In this document: in pieces, positions 1-5,815 of the stretch
Position numbering within the stretch: the first letter of the stretch is position 1
Layout of the letters: each line of letters starts with the position of its first letter
Assembly (NCBI GenBank): GCA_003647035.1
Contig: QMMB01000158.1
Location: 1 to 7,344, forward strand
Length of the DNA: 7,344 nucleotides
From: Deltaproteobacteria bacterium
GTDB taxonomy: Bacteria; Myxococcota_A; Polyangia; Polyangiales; Houyiibacteriaceae
Direction: 5' to 3'
Made by a program: the position numbers and the translations under genes
The notes under the pieces: generated by a model
What the model was told of the DNA's origin: nothing
What the model saw: the letters and a program-made list of their open reading frames with translations, nothing else
Databases searched by the model: none

Positions 1-1464
1 GAAGCACTCGGACATCTGCAGGAGGCGTTGCAGCTAGCCCGCCATCCGCTCGCCGTGAGCGACCGTCAGGAACGTGGAGACGCGCTCGTTCGTCTCGGGC
101 AACTCGAACACGCGGCCGGCGACGGCGACAACGCCAAGAACGCTCTGCGCCGTGCGGTTGTGCTCGAGGGGCCGGACAGCAACGCAGCGCGCACGCTCGA
201 AGGTTTGTGCGAAAGTCCCGACGACTGGCGCGGCTATGCGGAGGCCCTGGGCAACCACCGCGCCACCGACGAGGCGGGGTGGGCGACCACCGCGCTCGAA
301 GTGGCGCGGATCTTGTCCGACCACTGTCGCGATGAGCACGCGGCGATCGCAGCGCTTCGTGGCGGTCTCGATGACGGGGCGGCGAACGCCGACCTTCGGC
401 GAGAGCTGGCGGTGCGCCTGCGTGCGCGCGGCGAAGAGGCGGCGGCGGTCGAGCAGCTCCAAACGGCGCTCTCGCAAGACCCACTTCGGCAGGACCTCTG
501 GCGCGAGCTGGGGGTCACCTATCGAGCCGGCGACCGCCTACGAGAGGCGCGCCTGGCGACTCTTCCCCTGCTCGCGATCGGAGCGGATGACGAAGAGGAT
601 CGGGAGCGGGTCGCGTCGGTCGAAGCTTGGCCTGCTCGGGTCCGACCGAGGTCCCTTCGAGGGTCAGTGCTCGACCAACTCGGGACGCCACGCGCAGAGG
701 ACACGGCGGCCGGCGCGCTACTGGCCGCACTCAGCCCGGCTCTCGCCAAGTTGTATCCGCCGGAGCTCGAAAGCTACGGGCTCGCGACAAGAGATCGCCT
801 CCCGACCGAAGCCAACCATCCGCTCCGCGAGATCGCGAACCGAATCGCAGCCGCGCTCGACGTGCGCCATTTCGATCTATTCCTGCACCGCGTCCGCAAC
901 CGCGGCATCACGATCGAGTTCGGCGCTCACCCAGCGGTGCTCGTACCGGCCAGCATCATGGAGCGAGACCCGGCCACCCAGGCGTTCTTATTGGCCCAAC
1001 CGATGACGCAGATCGCGCGAGGCTATCATGCGGTCGAAAAGCTCACTCCGCGGGAGCTGGATGTCCTACTGGCATCCGCGGCGCGAACCGTGAAACCAGA
1101 CTTTGGCGCCGGCCTCACCAGCGAAGAGTTCCTGAACGAGCAGACGCGACGCCTGCAACGCGCGATCCCGCGGCGCGACCGCAAGCTCGTCCGCGACACC
1201 GCCCTCGCCTACTCGCAAGCGAACAGAGTCCAGTTCGACCGATGGGTCAGGGCCGCACAACGAACCGCCCTGCGGGCTGCACTTCTCGTCTGCGACGACC
1301 TCGATCCACTCGTGCAAGTCGTGCAAGACCGCATCGCACCAGAACGCAGAGCCGAGGGGGAAACGTTCGAGACTCATCCGGCCTACGCCGAAGCGCTGAA
1401 ATTCTGGGCGTCGCCCGCAGCGATGCATCTTCGCGAGCACATGGGACTGCTCTCTCCTCGCTAG
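1..1464 (+). CDS. TPR-repeat protein, C-terminal part (5' end outside window)
   Basis: The reading frame is open from base 1 without a convincing start, so this is the last 487 residues of a longer protein. A TTG at 28 is in frame, but it lies inside a TPR-like helix and is unlikely to be the true start. Residues 1 to about 200 are rich in Ala, Leu, Arg and Glu in helix-turn-helix units of TPR type, for example around 24-57, 110-126 and 130-193. TPR solenoids bind partner proteins. Residues about 236-487 are not TPR: they form a separate alpha-helical domain with LYPPELESYG at 251-260, an FLLAQPMTQIARG stretch at 329-341 and RAALLVCDD at 425-433. The last part recalls the C-terminal domain of very long myxobacterial TPR proteins. 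No HExxH metallopeptidase motif is visible. The function and cellular location are unknown. The stop TAG overlaps the stop of the convergent membrane protein gene. Confidence 0.8.
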   Translation, partial: EALGHLQEALQLARHPLAVSDRQERGDALVRLGQLEHAAGDGDNAKNALRRAVVLEGPDSNAARTLEGLCESPDDWRGYAEALGNHRATDEAGWATTALEVARILSDHCRDEHAAIAALRGGLDDGAANADLRRELAVRLRARGEEAAAVEQLQTALSQDPLRQDLWRELGVTYRAGDRLREARLATLPLLAIGADDEEDRERVASVEAWPARVRPRSLRGSVLDQLGTPRAEDTAAGALLAALSPALAKLYPPELESYGLATRDRLPTEANHPLREIANRIAAALDVRHFDLFLHRVRNRGITIEFGAHPAVLVPASIMERDPATQAFLLAQPMTQIARGYHAVEKLTPRELDVLLASAARTVKPDFGAGLTSEEFLNEQTRRLQRAIPRRDRKLVRDTALAYSQANRVQFDRWVRAAQRTALRAALLVCDDLDPLVQVVQDRIAPERRAEGETFETHPAYAEALKFWASPAAMHLREHMGLLSPR

Positions 1465-2015
1465 CCGCCGGCGCGCGTGTGCCGGTCGATTCGGTACAGC
1501 GCCGAGCCAAAAGCGAGCCCGATGATGATGAGCATGGCCAGACCCGAATAGAAGGCGGAGCTCGCGAAAAACGGGACGAGCCCGTAGTCGCGCGTGAACT
1601 GTCGGTAGGACCCGACCACTGAAAGTCGCGCCCATGCTAGCGGCCACACGGCGAGCGCAATGAGAATCGCGCCAAGGGCGAAGCGGCGGGCAGCCACGTT
1701 GCGCGAAGCTCTGCACAAGGTCGCGCCGAGCACGAAGCCCAGAGATGCGGAACCGAGCAGGAGCAGGACGGCGAGCAGGCCCCATACCCAGGTCGCGCGA
1801 CCCGTGTCGACCCAATAGAAGAGAAACCAGTCGCCGTGAAATACGTAGAAGTAGATAGCTGTTGGCAAGCGGACGAAGCCAACGAAGAGCACTAAGGCGA
1901 GGCACGCCTCCATGCGCCACACGGGGTCTGAGCTATGGCGAACCTCGTCGAGGCCGGCGTAGGCCGACAGAGCGCCCGTGGCGATAGCGATGAACAGTAG
2001 GAAAAGTAGCGGCAA
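1461..2015 (-). CDS. Small five-helix integral membrane protein of unknown function
   Basis: I do not recognise this 184-residue protein. It has five strongly hydrophobic segments at about residues 2-20, 37-60, 76-101, 112-130 and 149-173. The linkers are short and the Arg-rich tail (IDRHTRAGG) would be cytoplasmic if positive-inside holds. The third linker, about 60-75, is aromatic-rich (Trp63, Phe64, Phe66, Tyr67, Trp68). No catalytic or metal-binding motif stands out. The start is a TTG, the only start codon between the upstream in-frame stop (2058-2060) and the first helix; the next Met (residue 35) would delete helix 1. A weak GGGA lies five bases before the TTG. The gene converges on the TPR gene, sharing CTAG at the stops, and diverges from dsbD. 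Alternating hydrophobic segments and sensible codon use support it over the long overlapping frame at 1066-1920. Confidence 0.7.
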   Translation of the reverse strand: MPLLFLLFIAIATGALSAYAGLDEVRHSSDPVWRMEACLALVLFVGFVRLPTAIYFYVFHGDWFLFYWVDTGRATWVWGLLAVLLLLGSASLGFVLGATLCRASRNVAARRFALGAILIALAVWPLAWARLSVVGSYRQFTRDYGLVPFFASSAFYSGLAMLIIIGLAFGSALYRIDRHTRAGG

Positions 2016-2050
2016 AGTGTTCCCGGAAGAGAGGCTACGTCCCCGGTTCG

Positions 2051-2079
2051 TGGACGGTCAACCAAACGAGCACCATAGT
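2051..2079 (+). promoter_or_regulatory. Candidate sigma-70-type promoter for dsbD
   Basis: TGGACG at 2051-2056 and CATAGT at 2074-2079 are separated by 17 bases; each matches the -35 or -10 consensus at four of six positions. Transcription would start near 2086, the A of the dsbD ATG, which would make the transcript leaderless or nearly so. That agrees with the lack of a Shine-Dalgarno sequence before this ATG. The evidence is sequence match only, in a 70-base spacer that must also serve the divergent membrane protein gene. Confidence 0.3.
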
Positions 2080-2085
2080 TCGGGT

Positions 2086-3405
2086 ATGCGCACCGGTGCG
2101 TGGGTCGGTTTGGCGGGGTTTGTTGCGGCTTTCATGCCGGAGGCGCATGCGTCCGCCGACACGCTGACCGAGCTCACCGCGCCGTTCGCGACCGCGCTCG
2201 AAGGGGGAAGCTACCTCGGTGCACTGGGACTGATCTTCGTAGCAGGGCTGGCGACTTCGTTGACTCCGTGCGTATATCCGATGATCGCGATCACCGTCAG
2301 TGTGTTCGGCGCGAGAAAGGCGGAAAGTCGCGCCCGGGCGGCGCTCCTCTCGACTTCCTTCGTGTTGGGAATTGCAGCGCTGTTCACTCCACTAGGCGTG
2401 GTTTCCGCATTGACCGGAAGCGCGTTCGGCAGCGCCTTGGCGAGCCCCTGGGTGGTCGGAACGCTGTCGGCGTTGTTCGCTGCAATGGCATTCAGCATGT
2501 TCGGGCTGTTCGACCTCGCCTTACCTTTCGCGCTACAGAATCGGCTCGCGCAAGCGGGCGGCTTTGGCTTGAGGGGCGCGTTCATCCTCGGCTTTGTGAA
2601 CGGGCTCATCGCGGCTCCATGCACCGGACCTGTCCTCGCCGTCCTGCTGACGTGGGTGGCGACGACGGGCAACGTTGCCTTCGGTGCGCTGGCCCTGTTC
2701 ATCTACGCGATAGGCATCGGCGTGCTGTTCTGGTTCGTGGGGACGTTCGCCGTGACGCTTCCGAAGTCGGGACGATGGGTCGAGTGGAGCAAGAGCGCCT
2801 TCGGCATCGCGATGCTCGCACTCGCCTTCTATTACTTGCGTGGTGTGTTGCCCTACCCCCGTCCAGCGGTGCGGGACGAGGTGTGGCTCGCCGCGGCATT
2901 CGGATTGCTAGCAGGCGGCGTCATCGTGGGCGCGATTCATTTGTCCTTCAAGAGCGACGCCTGGGGAGCGCGGATTCGCAAGGCGATTGGTGTCGCGGCG
3001 TGCGTCGCGGGTGTCCTCGGAATCGTGGGCTGGGCCGAAGCTCTGCCGCCGGGCGCGCATATCGGCTGGGTCGAAAACTTCGAGGTAGGTAGGAGCCAGG
3101 CGCTGGCCGAAGAGCGTCCCATGCTCGTGGATTTCGGCGCGGATTGGTGCGCCGCGTGCCAGGAGCTCGACCGCGAGGTGCTGAGCGATCCGCGGGTCGT
3201 CGCCGAGGCGCGGAGGTTCGTTGCGGTTCGAGTCGACCTCAGCACCGACAAGGCCACCGACGACGAGTGGGCATTGCTCAAAGACTACAAGCAACCCGGC
3301 CTGCCGCTGGTGGTGCTCCACCACAGCGATGGCTCCGAAGCGGGGCGGGTTACTGGTCTGGTGGAAACCGACGAGTTCCTCGAAATGATGGGCGCCGTTC
3401 GCTGA
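2086..3405 (+). CDS. dsbD: Short-form thiol:disulfide interchange protein DsbD
   Basis: This 439-residue inner-membrane protein should carry reducing equivalents from cytoplasmic thioredoxin to periplasmic thiol proteins. The ATG at 2086 is chosen because it opens a signal-like N-terminus (MRTGAWVGLAGF...) with possible cleavage after AHA at 20-22. The open frame reaches back to 1978, but that extension is charged and overlaps the divergent gene. Eight hydrophobic segments lie at about 43-67, 86-110, 122-150, 161-190, 196-220, 236-253, 265-286 and 298-316. Cys62 in TPCVYPM and Cys179 in AAPCTGP are the membrane redox pair known in the DsbD/CcdA family. A periplasmic thioredoxin-like domain covers about 330-439, with WCAAC at 354-358 (Cys355, Cys358) and a likely cis-proline at Pro407. 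The N-terminal immunoglobulin-like domain of E. coli DsbD, which hands electrons to DsbC, DsbG and CcmG, is absent. The HiPIP gene follows 42 bases later on the same strand. Confidence 0.9.
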   Translation: MRTGAWVGLAGFVAAFMPEAHASADTLTELTAPFATALEGGSYLGALGLIFVAGLATSLTPCVYPMIAITVSVFGARKAESRARAALLSTSFVLGIAALFTPLGVVSALTGSAFGSALASPWVVGTLSALFAAMAFSMFGLFDLALPFALQNRLAQAGGFGLRGAFILGFVNGLIAAPCTGPVLAVLLTWVATTGNVAFGALALFIYAIGIGVLFWFVGTFAVTLPKSGRWVEWSKSAFGIAMLALAFYYLRGVLPYPRPAVRDEVWLAAAFGLLAGGVIVGAIHLSFKSDAWGARIRKAIGVAACVAGVLGIVGWAEALPPGAHIGWVENFEVGRSQALAEERPMLVDFGADWCAACQELDREVLSDPRVVAEARRFVAVRVDLSTDKATDDEWALLKDYKQPGLPLVVLHHSDGSEAGRVTGLVETDEFLEMMGAVR

Positions 3406-3433
3406 TTTGTGCGCCACCGTGCTAGCCTCCGCC

Positions 3434-3439
3434 GAGGAG
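3434..3439 (+). promoter_or_regulatory. Strong ribosome binding site of the HiPIP gene
   Basis: GAGGAG lies eight bases before the ATG at 3448. It is the clearest Shine-Dalgarno match I noticed in the window, and it decides the start in favour of this ATG over the GTG at 3409, which lies upstream of it in the same frame. Confidence 0.75.
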
Positions 3440-3447
3440 CTACGGGA

Positions 3448-3768
3448 ATGAAGAAGAGCACCCTTTCGAGACGTGAGATGCTTGGGCGGACGGTGCGCTT
3501 GACCGTGATCGGCTCGATGCCGGTCTTTGTCCATGCATGCACGCCACCAGAGTTCCACTGCGAGGACGTGAGCAACGTGGGCAAGGCCGATTTGGAGCTT
3601 CGGAACGCACTCGAGTACCAGGACCGCTCCCCTCACGGCGAGCAGAAGGACTGCGCGAACTGCGCTTTCTATGCGGTAGGCGACAAAAATCAGTGCGGAC
3701 AATGCACCCTCGTCCGAGGTCCGATTCATCCTCTGGGGTACTGCAACTCTTGGGCAGCGAAGGGCTGA
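3448..3768 (+). CDS. Tat-exported high-potential iron-sulfur protein (HiPIP)
   Basis: This 106-residue protein should be a small periplasmic or membrane-tethered [4Fe-4S] electron carrier. The N-terminus has a twin-arginine signal: SRREMLG at 7-13, then a hydrophobic stretch ending VHA at 28-30. Tat export fits a protein that folds around its cluster in the cytoplasm. The mature part carries the HiPIP cysteine pattern: Cys69-x2-Cys72, then Cys86 and Cys99, ending in GYCNSW, which matches the GWCxAW-type end of the family. Cys31, Cys38 and Cys83 are extra. Cys31 directly follows the predicted cleavage point and could be a lipidated cysteine, though His at -2 is a poor lipobox. Cys83 makes a second CxxC with Cys86. 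HiPIPs usually carry electrons between membrane oxidoreductases; the partner is not in this window. A GAGGAG ribosome site supports the start. The gene sits between dsbD (42-base gap) and the ABC ATPase (12-base gap), probably in one operon. Confidence 0.85.
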   Translation: MKKSTLSRREMLGRTVRLTVIGSMPVFVHACTPPEFHCEDVSNVGKADLELRNALEYQDRSPHGEQKDCANCAFYAVGDKNQCGQCTLVRGPIHPLGYCNSWAAKG

Positions 3769-3780
3769 GGCTCTGACGTC

Positions 3781-4533
3781 ATGGCGTTATTCGAGGTGCG
3801 TGGCCTACGGAAGGCCTTTGGGCGACACGTAGTCCTCGACGGGCTCGATATCGACATCTTCGCCGGTGAGATCGTCACAATCATCGGCGAGTCGGGCTCT
3901 GGCAAGAGCATTCTGCTCAAGGCGATGATGGGCCTCCTCGACATCGATGAGGGCACGATTCGCTTCGACGGGGCGGACGTCGCGGGACAGACGGAGCAGG
4001 AGTGGACGCAGACGCGCCGCCGAATCGGCATGCTGTTCCAGGAATCCGCCCTCTTCGACTCCCTCGACGTGTACGAGAACGTCGCGTACGCGCTGCGCGT
4101 GCAGACGACGAGGACCGAGGAAGAGATCGCAACGCGGGTGAGCGAGACGTTGGCGCTGGTTGGTCTTCCTGGGATCGAGACCATGGCGCCATCGGATCTG
4201 TCGGGAGGCATGCGTAAGCGCGTCGCACTGGCCCGCGCCGTGGCGGTGCGTCCCGAGGTCGTATTTTACGACGAGCCCGCCGAGGGGCTGGACCCGATCA
4301 ACGTCACGCGCGTGAACCGCTTGCTGCTCGGGTTGCAAAAGACTCTGCAGGTCACTTCGGTCGTCGTGACGCACAACCTCAAGGCCGCGTTCGCGATCAG
4401 CGATCGCCTTGCTCTCATCCACGACGGCGCGGTGGCGGCCACCGCCGCTCCAGATGCTTTCCTCGAATCTTCGAACCCCGTGGTGCGTGAGTTTATCGGC
4501 GATCGAATGAGGCGAGTCCTGCGCGCAAGTTGA
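3781..4533 (+). CDS. MlaF-family ABC transporter ATP-binding protein
   Basis: A complete 250-residue ABC ATPase. Walker A is GESGSGKS at 36-43, the Q-loop is Gln87, the signature is LSGGM at 140-144, Walker B is VVFYDE at 160-165, the D-loop follows at about 169-172 and the switch His is 198. The stretch RRIGMLFQESALFDSLDVYENV, split around Q87, the MRKRVALARA helix and DEPAEGLDPI are typical of the MlaF/Ttg2A branch. That branch works with an MlaE permease and an MCE-domain protein (MlaD) to move phospholipids between the membranes of diderm bacteria. No mlaE or mlaD gene is adjacent in this window, so the partners must be elsewhere, and the exact substrate is not shown. The ATG at 3781 has GAGG ten bases upstream, overlapping the HiPIP stop, so translation may be coupled. 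The 3' end converges on the HNH gene with only nine bases between the stops. Confidence 0.88.
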   Translation: MALFEVRGLRKAFGRHVVLDGLDIDIFAGEIVTIIGESGSGKSILLKAMMGLLDIDEGTIRFDGADVAGQTEQEWTQTRRRIGMLFQESALFDSLDVYENVAYALRVQTTRTEEEIATRVSETLALVGLPGIETMAPSDLSGGMRKRVALARAVAVRPEVVFYDEPAEGLDPINVTRVNRLLLGLQKTLQVTSVVVTHNLKAAFAISDRLALIHDGAVAATAAPDAFLESSNPVVREFIGDRMRRVLRAS

Positions 4534-4542
4534 GGCGGCGGC

Positions 4543-5073
4543 CTAGGGGTCGCTCTCGAGGCGACCGTGCCAGTAGACCCAGTTGGCCCAGGCTTCAGGG
4601 ATAGAGCTCGCCGGGTCAACGTGAAACGCGACGATGGGCAGCCACTTGGGCTTGACCGGCGGGCGTCGCAAACGGAGGCCCGCTTGGTGGGGCGCTCGGT
4701 TGCTCTTCTTTTCGTTACAGCCGTAGCAGGCCATGACGATGTTCTCCCAGTTGGTCTTGCCGCCTTGCGACTTGGGCACCACGTGATCGTAGGTCAAGCC
4801 GCGCAAGCGATGGCGGACTCCGCAGTACTGGCACTTGAAGTCGTCGCGCATGGCGACGTTGATGCGGGAGAACTTGATCGCGCGTTTGCGGCCAACGATG
4901 TTGCGAAGCAATCGCACCACGGCCGGCATCTTGATGCAGATGGTGACCGAGCGTATGTCTTCGTCGTACTCCTCGACGACCTCGACCTTGCCATCGAAAA
5001 TCATGCAGACGGCGCGTTGCCAGCTGATGATTCGGTGGGGCTGATACCCCTGGTCTAAGACAAGCGTGTGCAT
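4543..5073 (-). CDS. HNH endonuclease-like protein (HNH_5 type)
   Basis: A 176-residue protein with a central zinc-dependent HNH fold. Cys81-x2-Cys84 and Cys116-x2-Cys119 form the zinc knuckles. TYDHVVP at 94-100 gives the Asp96-His97 core, Asn111 is in TNWENIV, and Asn120 and Lys123 complete the CxxCNxxK end. The N-terminal 75 residues (MHTLVLDQGYQPHRIISWQR and on) are the conserved leader of a widespread stand-alone bacterial HNH family. The C-terminus (about 135-176) is Pro- and Trp-rich. The family is predicted to cut DNA, but to my knowledge its target is not established. The ATG at 5073 is chosen because it begins exactly at the conserved leader; the frame extends to 5139, but that part is not family-like. 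No restriction-system partner or mobile element is nearby, so it looks like a resident chromosomal gene. A candidate promoter and a palindrome cluster lie directly upstream, and tRNA-Arg ends 97 bases upstream on the same strand. Confidence 0.85.
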   Translation of the reverse strand: MHTLVLDQGYQPHRIISWQRAVCMIFDGKVEVVEEYDEDIRSVTICIKMPAVVRLLRNIVGRKRAIKFSRINVAMRDDFKCQYCGVRHRLRGLTYDHVVPKSQGGKTNWENIVMACYGCNEKKSNRAPHQAGLRLRRPPVKPKWLPIVAFHVDPASSIPEAWANWVYWHGRLESDP

Positions 5074-5076
5074 TCC

Positions 5077-5101
5077 GTTCGAACGTTCATATAGCGCGAA
5101 C
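5077..5101. promoter_or_regulatory. Cluster of GTTC/GAAC half-sites, possible operator
   Basis: Plus-strand GTTC (5077-5080), GAAC (5081-5084), GTTC (5085-5088) and GAAC (5098-5101) form two overlapping perfect palindromes, GTTCGAAC and GAACGTTC, plus a wider GTTC-N9-GAAC pair. They lie between the -10 box of the candidate HNH promoter and the HNH start, where a repressor would act. GAAC/GTTC half-sites are used by LexA in several bacterial groups, but the spacings here do not match the standard GAAC-N4-GTTC or GTTC-N7-GTTC boxes. Confidence 0.3.
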
Positions 5102-5116
5102 GGGCGAGGAAGTGAA
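5088..5116 (-). promoter_or_regulatory. Candidate promoter of the HNH gene
   Basis: On the minus strand TTCACT (5116-5111) and TATATG (5093-5088) are 17 bases apart, each with four of six consensus matches. The expected start site is about 5082-5080, giving a leader of less than 10 bases before the ATG at 5073. No good Shine-Dalgarno sequence is seen there. The AT-rich patch stands out from the GC-rich surroundings. Confidence 0.4.
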
Positions 5117-5170
5117 CCGTGCACGCCACGAGCGGGCAAAACTCGTTAGCCGGATCTCACGCGATACGGT

Positions 5171-5247
5171 TGGCGTCCCCGGGAGGATTTGAACCTCCGA
5201 CCTTCGGTTTAGGAAACCACTGCTCTATCCGGCTGAGCTACGAGGAC
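5171..5247 (-). tRNA. tRNA-Arg (anticodon CCU)
   Basis: A complete 77-base cloverleaf. The acceptor stem is GTCCTCG/CGGGGAC, the D arm is GCTC/GAGC, the anticodon loop is TTCCTAA with CCT at 34-36, and the T arm is GGAGG/CCTCC with loop TTCAAAT. The discriminator is G and CCA is encoded. It should read the AGG arginine codon, which is rare in GC-rich genomes. The anticodon stem is weak: GTGGT over ACCGA gives a G-A mismatch at 27-43 and a T-G pair at 28-42. The other stems are sound, so it is likely functional. Confidence 0.93.
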
Positions 5248-5258
5248 TTAGGTGGCGG

Positions 5259-5267
5259 CGTATAGCA
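5259..5267 (-). promoter_or_regulatory. Extended -10 promoter element before tRNA-Arg
   Basis: The minus strand reads TGC followed by TATACG, an extended -10 element, ending 11 bases before the mature tRNA-Arg 5' end. No good -35 box is present at the usual distance, which an extended -10 can partly replace. Transcription would start about five bases before the tRNA, just downstream of the apt stop codon. Read-through from surE-apt is also possible. Confidence 0.35.
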
Positions 5268-5284
5268 CGGGTGCGCAAAGGTTT

Positions 5285-5815
5285 TTAGTAGTCGAGGAGG
5301 GTGATGATTGGGGTGGGGGCTAGTTTTTTTGTGCCCTCTAGGGCTAGCAGGTTGATGACGAAGACGAACGCGGCGACTTCGGCGTCGCATTGCTTGACGA
5401 GCTCGCCCGTAGCCTTGGCTGTGCCGCCGGTGGCGATCAGATCGTCGACGACGACGACTCGGTCGCCTGGACCGAGAGCGTCCCGGTGGATTTCGACTGC
5501 ATCGCTTCCGTACTCGAGGTCGTACTCTGCGCGATAGGTCGCGGCCGGAAGCTTACCTGGCTTGCGAACGGGAATGAAGCCGACGCCCAATTTGTCGGCC
5601 AAGGCCGCACCAAACATGAAGCCACGAGACTCGATGCCGATGACCGAGCTCACCGGCGCCCCGTCGAGCCTCTCCGCCATGAGTTGGATGCACATGCGAA
5701 ACGCGTCGACATCGGCCAGCAGTGGCGTGATGTCCCTGAAGAGGATGCCCTCCTTCGGAAAGTCGGGCACGTCTCGGATGCGCTCACGCAGCAAGCTCAG
5801 ACGCTCCTCGGTCAT
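5285..5815 (-). CDS. apt: Adenine phosphoribosyltransferase
   Basis: This 176-residue cytoplasmic enzyme joins adenine and PRPP to give AMP and pyrophosphate in purine salvage. The 13-residue PRPP-binding motif VVVVDDLIATGGT is at 120-132, with the two acidic residues at 124-125. The N-terminal part shows the family's DFPKEGILFRDITPLL at 18-33, and ESRGFMFGAALA at 62-73 and RKPGKLP at 84-90 are also typical of Apt. The length is normal for bacterial Apt. The ATG at 5815 is chosen because it starts where Apt homologues start; the frame runs back to 5977, but that extension is Arg-rich and lies within surE in another frame. The start overlaps the surE stop in ATGA, and there is no strong ribosome site, so translational coupling to surE is likely. 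A run of U follows the stop region, but no hairpin is evident. Confidence 0.96.
   Translation of the reverse strand: MTEERLSLLRERIRDVPDFPKEGILFRDITPLLADVDAFRMCIQLMAERLDGAPVSSVIGIESRGFMFGAALADKLGVGFIPVRKPGKLPAATYRAEYDLEYGSDAVEIHRDALGPGDRVVVVDDLIATGGTAKATGELVKQCDAEVAAFVFVINLLALEGTKKLAPTPIITLLDY

Noticed and set aside
627..1622. Plus-strand open frame of 331 codons
   Set aside because: It is a second frame inside the TPR gene, with Arg/Pro/Ser-rich low-complexity translation and no recognisable motif.
1066..1920. Long minus-strand open frame of 284 codons
   Set aside because: It overlaps both the TPR gene and the membrane protein gene in another frame and its translation is Arg-rich without domain motifs, as expected of a GC-rich shadow frame.
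1978..2085. Upstream start for dsbD
   Set aside because: The extra 36 residues are charged, would bury the signal sequence and overlap the divergent gene.
2908..3729. Minus-strand open frame of 273 codons opposite dsbD and the HiPIP gene
   Set aside because: Both genes it overlaps have clear family motifs; the antisense translation has none.
3805..4422. Minus-strand open frame opposite the ABC ATPase
   Set aside because: The sense strand carries all ABC motifs; the antisense product is His/Arg-rich and featureless.
4567..5058. Plus-strand open frame opposite the HNH gene
   Set aside because: The minus strand encodes the full zinc and HNH motif set, so this is its mirror.
5074..5139. Upstream extension of the HNH gene
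   Set aside because: The conserved family N-terminus begins at the Met encoded at 5073, and the extension covers the likely promoter.
5128..5146. Hairpin ACGAG/CTCGT downstream of tRNA-Arg as a terminator
   Set aside because: The stem has only five base pairs, a nine-base loop and no following run of U.
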